Origin: Arthrobacter sp. ATA002
Lineage (GTDB): Bacteria > Actinomycetota > Actinomycetes > Actinomycetales > Micrococcaceae
Direction of reading: 5' to 3'
Length of the DNA stretch: 64,000 nucleotides
NCBI RefSeq assembly: GCF_026898095.1
Contig: NZ_CP114015.1
Location: 1,674,001-1,738,000 of the forward strand
Shown: piece by piece, positions 11,073-20,718 of the stretch
Numbering within the stretch: the stretch's first letter is position 1
Layout: the number at the start of each line of letters is the position of its first letter
The notes under the pieces: generated by a model
The model's input: only the letters and a program-made list of their open reading frames with translations
Databases searched by the model: none
Told to the model about the DNA's origin: nothing
Program-made: the position numbers and the translations under genes

Positions 11073-11675
11073 GTGCTGAACAAATACGCGCGGGGCTTTT
11101 TCACCGGCCTGTTCACGCCGCTGGCCGCGTGGCTGCTGAAGCGGGGCGTCAGCCCCGACGCCGTCACCATCCTGGGCACCCTGGGAGTGATGGTGGGCGG
11201 GCTGGTCTTTTATCCGCTGGGGGAGCTGTTCTGGGGAACCCTGTTCATCACGGCGTTTATTTTCTCCGACGTCATTGACGGCATCATGGCACGGCAGCAG
11301 GAACGGTCCGGAAAATGGGGAGGGTTCCTGGATTCCACCCTGGACCGCTTTGCTGACGGCGCCCTGTTCGCCGGCGTCAGCATCTGGTTCTTCACCGGGG
11401 GCGGCAACGACGCCATTGGCATCGCCGCCATCATTTGCCTGGTGCTGGGCATGCTGGTTTCCTACATCCGCGCCAAGGCCGAGTCCCTGGGCTTTACCGC
11501 CAACGTGGGGATCGCCGAGCGCGCCGAGCGGCTGGTGTCCCTGCTGGTCGCCACCGGACTGGTGGGACTGGGAGTCCCCGAGGTGCTGCTGCTGGTGGTC
11601 CTGCTGCTCCTGTGCGCAGCCAGCTGCGTGACCATCGCGCAGCGGATGCTCGCCGTGCACCGGCAGGCTGCCTGA
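11073..11675 (+). CDS. pgsA: CDP-alcohol phosphatidyltransferase, probable phosphatidylinositol-phosphate synthase
   Basis: Integral membrane enzyme of 200 residues joining CDP-diacylglycerol to an alcohol, by context inositol-1-phosphate. The diagnostic CDP-OH motif is complete: DVIDGIMAR, then eight residues, then GGFLDSTLD (residues about 66-91), providing the metal-binding aspartates. About six hydrophobic segments follow. GTG start 3 nt after the HIT stop shows operon structure. In mycobacteria this gene is followed by acyltransferase and mannosyltransferase genes of PIM synthesis; here pdxS follows directly, so the exact acceptor alcohol is inferred from locus only. Confidence 0.85.
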   Translation: MLNKYARGFFTGLFTPLAAWLLKRGVSPDAVTILGTLGVMVGGLVFYPLGELFWGTLFITAFIFSDVIDGIMARQQERSGKWGGFLDSTLDRFADGALFAGVSIWFFTGGGNDAIGIAAIICLVLGMLVSYIRAKAESLGFTANVGIAERAERLVSLLVATGLVGLGVPEVLLLVVLLLLCAASCVTIAQRMLAVHRQAA

Positions 11676-11772
11676 GTTCCGAACCCCCGCCCGCCGCAGA
11701 GTAACTTTTCAGCCCGCCCGTCATCGGAAGCAACCCGGTGGCGGGCTGGCCGTTCAATGGCCGCCGAGCCCC

Positions 11773-11778
11773 TAGACT
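11773..11778 (+). promoter_or_regulatory. Candidate -10 element (TAGACT) for pdxS
   Basis: TAGACT fits the TAnnnT pattern of actinobacterial vegetative promoters and recurs upstream of pdxT, yajC and relA in this window. It predicts a transcript start near 11785 and a leader of about 40 nt before pdxS. The -35 region is poorly conserved. Confidence 0.4.
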
Positions 11779-11825
11779 GGGTGCAGCAGTACTCCCCGCC
11801 CGATTTCCCCGCGAAGGTGAGCTCC

Positions 11826-12766
11826 ATGAACAGCCCAGAGTCCCACGGCGCAGCTGCGCCTCTTTCTCCGTCCGGATCACTGTCTCCGGTCACCGGCAGC
11901 AGCCGGGTCAAACGCGGCATCGCCGAGATGCTCAAGGGCGGAGTGATCATGGACGTGGTGACCGCCGAACAGGCCCGGATTGCCGAAGACGCCGGAGCAG
12001 TGGCGGTCATGGCCCTTGAGCGGGTTCCCGCCGACATCCGCGCCCAGGGCGGAGTCTCCCGCATGAGCGACCCGGACATGATTGACAGCATCATCAACGC
12101 GGTGTCGATTCCGGTCATGGCCAAAGCCCGGATTGGCCATTTCGTGGAAGCCCAGGTCCTCCAGTCCCTCGGCGTCGACTACATTGACGAATCCGAAGTC
12201 CTGACTCCGGCCGACTACACCAACCACATCGACAAGTGGAAGTTCACGGTCCCCTTCGTCTGTGGTGCCACCAATTTGGGCGAGGCGCTGCGCCGCATCA
12301 ATGAGGGCGCCGCCATGATCCGGTCCAAGGGCGAGGCGGGCACGGGCGACGTTTCCAACGCCACCATGCATATGCGCGCCATCCGCACCGAGGTGGCCCG
12401 GCTGTCCTCCCTGCCCGAGGACGAGCTTTACGTCGCCGCCAAGGAACTACAGGCGCCGTACGAGCTGGTTCGGGAAGTTGCCGCGGCCGGCAAACTGCCC
12501 GTGGTCCTGTTCACCGCCGGGGGCATTGCGACCCCGGCCGACGCCGCCATGATGATGCAGCTGGGGGCCGACGGCGTTTTTGTCGGCTCGGGAATTTTAA
12601 ATCCGGCAACCCCGCCCAGCGTGCCGCCGCCATTGTGAAGGCAACGACCTTCTACGACGACCCCGACGAAGTGGCGAAGGCTTCGCGGGGGCTGGGGGAG
12701 GCCATGGTGGGCATTAACGTGGACGAACTCCCGCAGCCCCACCGCCTGGCCGAACGCGGCTGGTAA
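11826..12766 (+). CDS. pdxS: Pyridoxal 5'-phosphate synthase lyase subunit PdxS; frameshifted near C-terminus
   Basis: TIM-barrel subunit that builds PLP from ribose 5-phosphate, glyceraldehyde 3-phosphate and ammonia delivered by PdxT. Visible family landmarks: [42 protein letters not shown], the active-site lysine in [26 protein letters not shown], and [12 protein letters not shown]. One T is lost at 12595-12598 (TTTT for TTTTT); the true frame then reads [21 protein letters not shown] and ends at TAA 12764-12766. Restored length is 313, slightly long because of a Ser/Pro-rich N-terminal tail. Start ATG 11826 is preceded by a purine-rich AAGGTGAG. Confidence 0.95.
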
Positions 12767-12770
12767 ACCG

Positions 12771-12850
12771 CGCCGGCATCAGCGCCACCGCGCCGGCATC
12801 AGCGCCACCGCGACCGCATCAGTTCCACCGGGCGGGCTTCAGCGCAGGTC
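12771..12850. repeat. Tandem 20-bp repeat between convergent genes
   Basis: Two perfect copies of CGCCGGCATCAGCGCCACCG (12771-12790, 12791-12810) are followed by a degenerate copy (12811-12830) and a partial one. The last copy contains the stop codon of the convergent GNAT gene. The core GCATCAGCGCC is shared with the repeat behind hisS. Confidence 0.9.
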
Positions 12851-13685
12851 GAGGGTCAGCTGCTGGCCGCGGCCGATCAGCTCAAAGCCCCGCGCTGCAC
12901 AGAGCTCGGCGCCCAGAGGTGCTGCGTTAATGGCCAGCCGGTCCGCACCGGCGGTGGCGGCGACGCCGGCGGCCCTGCTCAGCAGGGCCGTCCCGTAACC
13001 CCGGCGCCGGCTGGAAGGCCCAACGGCCAAACCGAAAACGCCGCCCAGCGAACCGGAGACCGGTTTCCGGGGGCCGGCGCCGCAGGACTCTCCGGCACCG
13101 GGCGGTGTGCGGCGGGACGTCCACCTCCGGCGGGCACACGCCCGGCCTGCCGGCGCTGCTCCGCCTGCTCCCGTAGCCGGCGCTGTTCCTGCTGCGCCTG
13201 CTGCGAGGGGACGAACACCCAGGCCCGCCCGGTCAGCGTTCCCTCGCTGCGGGTGGTCACATGCCATGCGGTCCGGGGTGGCCCCGCCCGGCGGCGAGTT
13301 CCTCGGCGTCGGGCCCGGAGACCTCAGCCGGCTCCGGATCGAGAGCCGCCGCTGCGGCACTGTACTGCTTCGGTGCGGAGACCGGCGCACTCATCCACAT
13401 CGGCTGCGGGCCCCGCCGGAACCCAAACGCCTCCAGCGGGGCGTAGCTGACCGCGTTGTTCAGCCACACGGACACGCTCTGGGCGCCCAGCCGCATGCCT
13501 TCGGCCAGGCCCGGGCGGATCCCGGCCGGTGCGATCCGCTGCGGATACAGCAGCACCAGCTGCCTCCGGGCCGGCAGCCAGACCCATTCCGATTCATGCG
13601 TGGAGAAGGTCCGCCCGCCGGTAGCGCCGGCCAGGTTCTTCAGCCAGTCCTGGTGAAGCTCCTGGCAGGCGGCAATAGTCACCAT
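12839..13685 (-). CDS. GNAT-family N-acetyltransferase; two frameshifts
   Basis: Starts at ATG 13685, six nt after the M3 peptidase stop, so it is probably co-transcribed with it. The N-terminal half (LHQDWLKNLAG, VWLNNAVSYAPLEAFGFRRG) and the C-terminal GNAT core with an acetyl-CoA-binding loop (SRRRGYGTALLSRAAG, RLAINAAPLGAELCAARGFEL) lie in different frames. Single-base losses near 13257-13262 and around 13080-13140 join them. The middle carries a charged Gln/Arg stretch (QQAQQEQRRLREQAEQRRQ) absent from typical acetyltransferases. Substrate unknown. Two breaks make this either a decaying gene or, in view of the rest of the window, consensus error. Confidence 0.7.
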
Positions 13686-13691
13686 GAAGGA

Positions 13692-15708
13692 TCAGGCCAG
13701 CCCGCGGCGGTGCAGCAGCGGCTCAATGGCAGCATCCCGGCCGCGGAAGTTCCGGAACGCCTGCAGCGGGTCGATGCTGTTACCGCGGGCGAGCAGTTCG
13801 CGGCGGAACCGGTCCCCGTTTTCCCGGGTCAGGCCGCCGTTCTCCTGGAACCACTCCACCGTGTCCGCGTCCAGCACCTCGCTCCAGATGTAGGCGTAGT
13901 ACGCGGCCGCATAGCCGCCGGCGAAAATATGCTTGAAGTAGCCCGAGCGGTAGCGCGGGGGCACCAGATCCAGGGCAACACCGGCGCGCTGCAGGGCCTC
14001 AGCCTCGAAGGCCTCCGGGTCCTGCACGGTTTCACCGGGCGCGAGCTCATGCCAGGCCAGGTCCAGCAGGGTGGCTCCGAGGTACTCGGTGGTGCCGAAA
14101 CCCTCGCCCCAGGTGGAAGCCGCCTCGATGTTATCGATGGCATCCTGGGGGAGCGGTTCACCCGTCACATGGTGCTTTGCGAAGTTGGCAACGACCTCGG
14201 GCCACAGCATCCACATCTCGTTGACCTGGGAGGGGTATTCCACAAAGTCGCGGGGAACAGCGGTGCCGGAGAACTGGGGGTAGGTGACCTCCGAGAACAA
14301 ACCGTGCAGGGCATGGCCGAATTCGTGGAAGGCCGTCACCACTTCGTCAAAGGACAGCAGCGTGGGTTCGCCGGCGGGCGGCTTGGGGATATTGAGGTTG
14401 TTGACGACCACCGGCTGCATGCCGAGCAGCGCGGACTGGTGCACCAGGGAGTTCATCCATGCGCCGCCGGCCTTGGTGTCACGCGTGTAGTAGTCGCCCA
14501 GGAACAGTCCCAGCCCCGAGCCGTCCTCATTCTTCACTTCCCAGATCCGGACGTCGGGATGATAGCCGGCGAGATCCGGACGCTCGGTGAAGGTCAGGCC
14601 GTAGAGCCGGTTCGCGGCGAAGAAAACACCGTCAGTCAGGACCCGTTCCAGCTCGAAGTATGGCCGCAGGGCAGCGCGGTCAACACTGAACTTCTCTCGG
14701 CGCACCTGCTCGGAGTAGTAGGACCAGTCCCAGGCCTGCAGGTCTTCGATGCCGTCACGGGCGGCTGCTTCGCGCAGCAGCTCCGCCTCGGCGTGCGCAT
14801 TGCGGACCGCGGGAGGTGCGAGCTTGCCGAGCATGGCGTGGATGGCTTCCAGGGAGGGAGCCGTCTGGTTGTCGGTGGCGAACTCCGCGTGGCTTGCGAA
14901 GCCCAGCAGTGCGGCGCGTTCAGCCCGCAGCGCGGCCATTTCGGCGGCCAGGGACAGCGTGTTCTCCCGTTGCCGCGGAAGCCGCGGTTGAGCGAGGCCG
15001 TCAGGAGGCGGCGGCGGGTTTCGCGGTTAGTCAGCGATGCGAGGGCCGGCTGCGGGGTGGGCAGAACCAGGGACAGGAGGTAGCCCTCCTGCCGGCCTCC
15101 GCCGCAGCTGCGGCTGCCGAAGCGATGTCGTCCGCGGACAGGCCGTCCAGTTCCGCCGCATCCGTGACCGGCAGCGCGGATTCGTTGGTGTCCTTGAGCA
15201 GTTTCTGGGAGTACTCGGTACCCAGCACCGACAGGCGCGAGTTGAGTTCGCGCATCCGGGCCTGGCCGCCGTCGTCGAGCCGGGCACCGGCGCGGATGAA
15301 GGCGCGTCGGTACTCGGATACCAGCCGGACGGATTCCTCGTCCAAACCCTCCGTTAACACGGCGTCGACCCGCTCGAAGAGGGCTTTATTGAGATAGATG
15401 CTGTCCTCGTGGGAAGCCAGTTGCGGGCCGACCTCCTGCTGGATCGCCTGGATCCGGTCCGTCGCATCCGCTGCAGCAAAGGTGAAGAAAACAAGGGCCG
15501 TGCGTGCCAGGGTTTGCCCCGCCCGCTCCATCGCCGCGATCGTGTTTTCGAAGTCCGGTGTCTCCGGATTTCCAAGGATGGCGTCAATCTCCGCGAGGTG
15601 TTCCTCGAACCCGGCCTTGAAGGCGGGCAGGAAATCATCCGGGGTGATCTGCTCAAACGGAGGGAGCTGGTAGGGCAGGGTACTGATACTTCCGAAAGGG
15701 TTACTCAT
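13692..15708 (-). CDS. M3-family metallopeptidase (oligopeptidase A / dipeptidyl carboxypeptidase type); two frameshifts
   Basis: Cytosolic zinc oligopeptidase, about 672 residues after repair, matching the family's usual 670-700. The N-terminal helical part runs from MSNPFGSISTLPYQLPPFEQ. The catalytic HEFGHALHG (HExxH type) sits in the C-terminal half, with the third-ligand region VEYPSQVNEMW downstream and GGYAAAYYAYIWSEV near the end. Losses of one G each near 15080 (AGG for AGGG, giving AGREGYLLSL) and near 14978 (GGG for GGGG, giving GNGENTLSL) interrupt it. Start ATG 15708 was chosen because it opens the conserved NPFGSISTLPYQLPPF segment. Confidence 0.9.
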
Positions 15709-15808
15709 AAGCGTCAAGACTCGCACATGCAAAGTGAGGCGAACAACAGAAACGCCGTCGTACGCTTGGCACAGCTGCGCCGGGCGGCGTGCGGACGGGC
15801 GGAAAATC

Positions 15809-17080
15809 ATGGGTGCACGCAGAATCGGATCCACCGCGGTGCTGGCGCTGCTTCTGGCGGCCGGCGCCGCCGGCTGTTCCCCGGCCTCCGGGCCCGGCGG
15901 CGCATCATCCGCACCGGCGGATCCGGCGGCATCCGCCACGTCCGGTACCACTGGCGGCGCTGCCGCGGGGTCGCCTTCAGCATCCTCCGTTCCGTCGCCG
16001 GTTCCGCAGCCGACCCCGGGCACGGGCCCCGAATGCGCGGCCGTGCGGTGCTTTTCGATGATGGTGGCCGGTGACCTGCTGGTGCATCCGCAGCTGTGGA
16101 CCCAGGCCGAAGCCGACGCCGCCGTGTCCGGAAGAACGCCGCTGGACTTTGCGCCGCTTCTGGCGGGCAAGAAGACCTACCTGGACCGGGTGGACCTGGG
16201 CATATGCCATCTGGAGACGCCGGTGGCCGAGGCGCAGGGACCGTACGCCGGGTATCCGCTGTTCAACGTGCCGCCGCAGATCCTCTCTGCTGCCAAGGAG
16301 GTGGGATATGACGCCTGCACCACGGCCAGTAACCACACCGTCGATGCCGGGACGGCCGGGCTCAACCGCACACTTGGCGTGCTGGATGCGCTGGGCCTGG
16401 AACACACCGGTTCCTACGCCACCGAGGCGGACGCCGCGAAACCGATGATTCTGTCCACCCCGGCGGCAAAGGTGTCGGTGATCGAAGCCACCTACGGGCT
16501 CAACGGCATGACCGCCGACTTCGACTGGCAGGTGGACCTGCTGGATCCGGCGGACATGATCGCCCGGGCGCAGGCTGCCCGGGCGGCCGGCGCCGACGTC
16601 GTCGTTGGGGCCGTCCACGCCGGGGACGAGTACGCGTCGGCGCCCAATGCCCAGCAGGTGGAAACAGCGCACGCCCTGGCCGACAGCGGCGAGTTCGATT
16701 TCATTTACGGCCATCACAGCCACTCCGTGCTGCCGGTCGAAAACTACAACGGCACCTGGATCGCCTATGGTCTGGGCAACGCCGTTACCGAGCTGTCCCC
16801 CTGGTATGACGTGAACAATGAGGGCCTGATCCTGCGCGCCCAGTTCGGCCAGGACGGCGCCGGTGCATGGTCGGTTACGGACCTGTCCTGGGCCCCGTCC
16901 GTCATCGTCCGGGACCCGTACCGCTGGTGTTCCGTCGCCGCGGACCTGCCGCAGGGGGCCTGCGCACCATCGGAACAGCAAGCTGCGGTGCGGGCGCGGA
17001 CCATTTCCGTGGTCGAATCGATGGGTGCGGCCGACGCCGGTTTGCACGAGTGGCTGGTGAGCACGGACCCCGGGCGCTAG
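15809..17080 (+). CDS. CapA-family (metallophosphatase-fold) lipoprotein
   Basis: Secreted lipoprotein: signal peptide with lipobox LLLAAGAAGC, then a 45-residue Ser/Pro/Ala linker, then a CapA/poly-gamma-glutamate-synthesis-type phosphoesterase fold. Metal-site motifs are recognisable as MVAGDLLVHP, ASNHTVD, VVVGAVHAGDEY and GHHSHSVLPVE. The family is linked to capsule or poly-gamma-glutamate attachment in Bacillus, but most actinobacterial members are uncharacterised, so the role here is open. About 423 residues, intact, start ATG 15809 following AAGGGCGGAAAA-like purines. It is transcribed away from the M3 peptidase and converges on gatD. Confidence 0.8.
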   Translation: MGARRIGSTAVLALLLAAGAAGCSPASGPGGASSAPADPAASATSGTTGGAAAGSPSASSVPSPVPQPTPGTGPECAAVRCFSMMVAGDLLVHPQLWTQAEADAAVSGRTPLDFAPLLAGKKTYLDRVDLGICHLETPVAEAQGPYAGYPLFNVPPQILSAAKEVGYDACTTASNHTVDAGTAGLNRTLGVLDALGLEHTGSYATEADAAKPMILSTPAAKVSVIEATYGLNGMTADFDWQVDLLDPADMIARAQAARAAGADVVVGAVHAGDEYASAPNAQQVETAHALADSGEFDFIYGHHSHSVLPVENYNGTWIAYGLGNAVTELSPWYDVNNEGLILRAQFGQDGAGAWSVTDLSWAPSVIVRDPYRWCSVAADLPQGACAPSEQQAAVRARTISVVESMGAADAGLHEWLVSTDPGR

Positions 17081-17123
17081 CCGGGTTTCTGGTCCAGGGC
17101 GCAGCCGGCGGCGGCCTTGGGCA

Positions 17124-17894
17124 CTACCGCGGGCGCTGCGAGGCGTGCTGCCGGGCCAGCTCGGACAGCCGTGCCAGCTCGTCCAGGTCGGATGCCGATT
17201 CCGGACGCGGCTCAAAGGCACCGAATTTTCGGATCACGGCCTGCTGCAGCAGGAAGTCGGCAATGGCCGGGTTCTTGGGCAGCAGGGAACCGTGCAGGTA
17301 GCTGGCCACCACGTTGCGGTAGCGGGCACCCTCCCAGGTGTCCTTGGAATTGTTGCCCTCGCCCTTGCGGACCTGGGCCAGCGGCTTTACCCCCGGACCG
17401 AGGAACGTCTGGCCGGAGTGATTCTCGTAGCCGTGGATCTCGCCAAATTCCTCGGACACCGACAGCACGTTGCCGATCAGCCGTTCGGTGCCGCCGTGGG
17501 TTTCCAGGTCCAGCAGGCCGATGCCCGGAATGACCGTGCCGGTGTGCGTCTTGAAGAACCGGCCAAACAGCTGGTAGAGCCCGCAGATGGCGAGCATCGG
17601 CACGTCATCCTCGGCCATGGCGCGCAGGGCCGGAGCAATCGTCTGCAGGTCCTCCTGGATGACCACCTGGCCGCTGTCCTGTCCGCCTCCGCCCACCAGC
17701 AGGTCCACATCCGCCGGGAACCCGTCGCCCGGGTTGTAGTCCAGGACGTTGGCGGTGTAGCCGTGCCACTTCAAGCGCTGCTTCAGGACCAGGACGTTGC
17801 CCCAGTCACCGTAGATGTTCATGTCCCGCGGATACAGCTGCAGGATGTTGATGGTCCGGTCGTCGCCGGCCGCGGGGTTCAGCGTCTCGCTCAT
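17124..17894 (-). CDS. gatD: Lipid II isoglutaminyl synthase glutaminase subunit GatD
   Basis: Class I glutamine amidotransferase (CobB/CobQ-like) of 256 residues that supplies ammonia to MurT for amidating D-Glu of lipid II to D-isoglutamine. Nucleophile region AICGLYQLFG and the catalytic histidine in SYLHGSLLPKNPAIADFLL are present. LLVGGGGQDSGQ and GYENHSGQT are family signatures. Its ATG overlaps the murT stop (ATGA at 17891-17894), so the two subunits are translationally coupled. Intact. Confidence 0.93.
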   Translation of the reverse strand: MSETLNPAAGDDRTINILQLYPRDMNIYGDWGNVLVLKQRLKWHGYTANVLDYNPGDGFPADVDLLVGGGGQDSGQVVIQEDLQTIAPALRAMAEDDVPMLAICGLYQLFGRFFKTHTGTVIPGIGLLDLETHGGTERLIGNVLSVSEEFGEIHGYENHSGQTFLGPGVKPLAQVRKGEGNNSKDTWEGARYRNVVASYLHGSLLPKNPAIADFLLQQAVIRKFGAFEPRPESASDLDELARLSELARQHASQRPR

Positions 17895-19162
17895 GAGACC
17901 ACCTCTACTGTCGTGATCTTGGAAAGTTCCCGCCGCACGGCGAGCATGGCCGTGTACGTGCAGAAGATGCGCATGGGCGAGGGCCCGGAGGATACGATGA
18001 ACTTCTTCAGCGCATCGGTGATGTCCGGGTCAATGGCCGCCACCGGCACGTCGTCGTACTTCAGCCGCAGCGCCATGTCGTAGGCGCGCACGCCGGTGAC
18101 CATGTCCACGCCGTTTTCCGCGAGGGTCTCGAATTCCACGTCCCACAGCCAGGACATGTCCCGGCCGTCGGCGTAGTTGTCATTGATCGCGATCATGGTG
18201 GAGTACCCGTGGGCCGCGAAGGACTTCAGGCCCAGCCGGAAACCGCTGGGGTTTTTCACCAGCACCAGTTCCAGCGGCTGGCCGTTGACCACCAGCGACT
18301 CGCCGCGGCCAAACGCGGGTTCCACGTTGGACAGGGCGGTGAACAGGGCGTCGTTGTTGGCCTGCGGGCCGGCGATCACGCGGGCCAGCGCCAGCGCGGC
18401 AGCGGCGTTGAAGATGTTGTAGACCCCGCGCAGCTTCAGCCCGGTGGTGACCACGGTGCTGTCCACGCGGAAGTCGGCGTCGGTTTCGGCCACGCGCTCC
18501 AGCACGACGTCGGCGGGCAGCACGGCGGCGGCCGCTTCGGCCGGGGAGCCGCGCATCTCGTCGTCGTTCGGGAAGGTGCTGCGCAGGGACTCGTGGAGGC
18601 CGAAGTAGCGGACCTCCTGCCGATCCAGGGAGGCGGCGATGGAGGCCACCCGGGGATCCTCGCGGTTCAGGACCACGGTCCCGGTGGTGGCCTTGGCAAT
18701 GGCCTCCAGCAGGCGGGTGGTCTTATCAATTTCACCGAAGCGGTCCAGCTGGTCCCGCAGGACGTTCAACAGCAGCGAATAGCGCGGCTGGATCAACTTC
18801 ACAAAATGCACGGCGTGGGCTTCGTCCAGTTCCAGGACGGCGACGTCGGCATCCAGGCGTCCGCGCCAGTCCACTTCACCCAGCAGGGCGGCGGCAACGC
18901 CGCGGGTGAAATTGCTGCCCGTGCGGTTGGTAAAGACCTTCAGGCCCTGGCTCTCGAGCAGCTCCACCACCATTTTAGTGGTGGTGGTTTTGCCGTTGGT
19001 GCCCGAAACCACGGCAACGCCCAGCGGAAGGCCGGCCAGGGTGCGGCGGATGAAATCGGGATCGATTTTCTCCACCACCAGGCCGGGCAATGCGGAGCCG
19101 CCGCCGCGCAGTTTGGAGGCACTGCGGACCAGCTTGCCTGTCAGGACGGAGAAAGAACTCAT
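17891..19162 (-). CDS. murT: Lipid II isoglutaminyl synthase subunit MurT, without zinc-ribbon cysteines
   Basis: Mur-ligase-fold ATP-dependent subunit, 423 residues. ATP site VSGTNGKTTTTKM (residues about 55-67), LELDEAHAVHF, LLNVLRDQLDRFGEID and GVYNIFNAAAALALA are classic MurT/Mur ligase motifs, and a DUF1727 C-terminal domain (VKNPSGFRLGLKSF, NDNYADGRDMSWLWDVEFE) follows. The only cysteine in the whole protein is near the C-terminus (RIFCTYTAM), so the Cys4 zinc ribbon of firmicute MurT is absent. Start ATG 19162 is preceded 8 nt upstream by TATATT, suggesting a leaderless transcript. Confidence 0.93.
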   Translation of the reverse strand: MSSFSVLTGKLVRSASKLRGGGSALPGLVVEKIDPDFIRRTLAGLPLGVAVVSGTNGKTTTTKMVVELLESQGLKVFTNRTGSNFTRGVAAALLGEVDWRGRLDADVAVLELDEAHAVHFVKLIQPRYSLLLNVLRDQLDRFGEIDKTTRLLEAIAKATTGTVVLNREDPRVASIAASLDRQEVRYFGLHESLRSTFPNDDEMRGSPAEAAAAVLPADVVLERVAETDADFRVDSTVVTTGLKLRGVYNIFNAAAALALARVIAGPQANNDALFTALSNVEPAFGRGESLVVNGQPLELVLVKNPSGFRLGLKSFAAHGYSTMIAINDNYADGRDMSWLWDVEFETLAENGVDMVTGVRAYDMALRLKYDDVPVAAIDPDITDALKKFIVSSGPSPMRIFCTYTAMLAVRRELSKITTVEVVS

Positions 19163-19244
19163 GGTGTATGAATATATCGCAACGAGCCCGCGTGGCCTTT
19201 CCCGCTGCACTGCCTCAGCCGTCCCCGCATCGTAGACTTGCACG
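19163..19244. promoter_or_regulatory. Divergent promoter region murT / pdxT, both starts apparently leaderless
   Basis: An 82-bp gap separates the two start codons. On the plus strand TAGACT (19233-19238) ends 6 nt before the pdxT ATG. On the minus strand TATATT (19176-19171) ends 8 nt before the murT ATG. With normal -10 to +1 spacing, transcription would begin at or within a base or two of each ATG. No Shine-Dalgarno is visible for either gene. Confidence 0.5.
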
Positions 19245-19955
19245 ATGACTGAAGCCGGCCCGCCAACCTTCCGCCGCCCGGGGCGTTCCCTGCGCATCGG
19301 CGTCCTGGCCCTGCAGGGCGGTGTCCGGGAACACGTGCGCAGCATCGAGGCGGCCGGAGCCGATGCCGTCCCCGTGCGCCGGCCCGGCGAGCTGGACGGC
19401 CTGGACGGACTGGTGCTGCCCGGCGGTGAATCCACCACCATGGACAAGCTGATGCGGGCCTTTGGCGTGTATGCCCCGCTGCAGGAGGAGATCCGCGGCG
19501 GACTGCCGGTGTACGGCTCGTGCGCCGGAATGATCCTGCTGGCCGACCGGCTTTCGGACCCGGCACCCGACCTTTCGGGAGCGCCGCAGCAAACCCTGGG
19601 CGGGCTGGACATCGAGGTCCGCCGCAATGCCTTCGGACGCCAGCGGGAATCCTTTGAAACCCTGGTGGAGTTCCGGGGGCTGGAAACCCTGCCCTCCGCC
19701 TCCGCTGCCGGAGTTTCCGCGCCGGTCCACGCCGTTTTTATTCGGGCGCCCTGGGTCGAAAAGGTCGGCGGTTCCGTGGACGTACTGGCCCGGGTTCCGC
19801 CGCAGGAGCGCGGTCATGCGCCTGCTGACGATTTCGTCGCTAGAATTGTGGCAGTGCGTTCGGGAAATCTTTTGGCCACCTCGTTCCATCCGGAGGTAAC
19901 GGGGGAGAGCCGCATTCACGAACTTTTTATCCAGATGATCAGAGGAGAAGCGTAG
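19245..19955 (+). CDS. pdxT: Pyridoxal 5'-phosphate synthase glutaminase subunit PdxT
   Basis: Glutaminase partner of PdxS, 236 residues. The family landmarks are IGVLALQGGVREHV at the N-terminus, LPGGESTTM (oxyanion region), the nucleophile in YGSCAGMILLA, and the catalytic His-Glu in ATSFHPEVTGESRIHELF. It lies about 6.5 kb from pdxS, the intervening genes being on both strands, rather than adjacent as in many actinobacteria. A 10-15-residue N-terminal extension precedes the conserved start. Intact. It is followed 3 nt later by yebC. Confidence 0.96.
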   Translation: MTEAGPPTFRRPGRSLRIGVLALQGGVREHVRSIEAAGADAVPVRRPGELDGLDGLVLPGGESTTMDKLMRAFGVYAPLQEEIRGGLPVYGSCAGMILLADRLSDPAPDLSGAPQQTLGGLDIEVRRNAFGRQRESFETLVEFRGLETLPSASAAGVSAPVHAVFIRAPWVEKVGGSVDVLARVPPQERGHAPADDFVARIVAVRSGNLLATSFHPEVTGESRIHELFIQMIRGEA

Positions 19956-19958
19956 AGC

Positions 19959-20714
19959 ATGTCGGGCCACTCTAAATGGGCAACCACTAAGCACAAGAAG
20001 GCGGTCATTGACGCCAAGCGTGCCAAGTCGTTTGCCAAGCTGATCAAGAACATCGAAGTTGCGGCCCGCGCCGGCGGAGCGGACATGGCGGGAAACCCGG
20101 GCCTTGAGCTCGCCGTTGCCAAGGCCAAGAAGACCTCTGTCCCCATCGACAACATCAACCGTGCCGTCAAGCGCGGCGCGGGACTCCTGGGCGAGGCAGT
20201 CGACTACCAGACCATCATGTACGAGGGCTACGGTCCGCAGGGAACCGCCCTGTTGATCGAGTGCCTGACGGACAACAAGAACCGCGCCGCTTCCGAGGTC
20301 CGCCTGGCAGTCACCCGCAACGGCGGCAACATGGGCGATCCCGGTTCGGTGGCCTACATGTTTACCCGCAAGGGCGTGGTCACGCTGCCGAAGAAGGACC
20401 TCACCGAGGACGACCTCCTGATGGCAGTGCTCGACGCCGGCGCCGACGAGGTGAAGGAATCCGGAGACAACTTCGAGATTATCTCGGAAGCGGCGGACCT
20501 GCGCGCCGTCGTCGCCGCGCTGGAGGAAGCCGGCATCGAGTATGAGAGCGACGAAGCCGAATTCCTGCCGTCCATGCATGTGGAGCTGGAAGCGGACAGC
20601 GCCCGGAAGTTCCTGAAGCTCGTCGACGCGGTGGAGGACCTGGACGACGTCCAGAACGTGTACTCCAACGCCGACATTCCCGCAGAGGTCTTCGCCCAGC
20701 TCGAAGACGACTAA
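19959..20714 (+). CDS. YebC/PmpR-family DNA-binding regulatory protein
   Basis: 251-residue intact member of the YebC family with the invariant N-terminus [39 protein letters not shown] in domain 2 and [14 protein letters not shown] in domain 3. YebC proteins have been described as transcriptional regulators and more recently as translation factors helping difficult proline-rich stretches; which applies here is not visible. The AGAGGAGAAG stretch before the start is a strong ribosome-binding site inside the end of pdxT. It sits directly ahead of ruvC, the usual actinobacterial arrangement. Confidence 0.93.
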   Translation: MSGHSKWATTKHKKAVIDAKRAKSFAKLIKNIEVAARAGGADMAGNPGLELAVAKAKKTSVPIDNINRAVKRGAGLLGEAVDYQTIMYEGYGPQGTALLIECLTDNKNRAASEVRLAVTRNGGNMGDPGSVAYMFTRKGVVTLPKKDLTEDDLLMAVLDAGADEVKESGDNFEIISEAADLRAVVAALEEAGIEYESDEAEFLPSMHVELEADSARKFLKLVDAVEDLDDVQNVYSNADIPAEVFAQLEDD

Positions 20715-20718
20715 GCGG

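Noticed and set aside
12771..12850. CRISPR array
   Set aside because: Units are contiguous 20-mers without spacers.
13107..15083. 658-codon plus-strand frame opposite the GNAT and M3 peptidase genes
   Set aside because: The minus strand carries the conserved HEFGHALHG peptidase; the plus-strand frame is a shadow.
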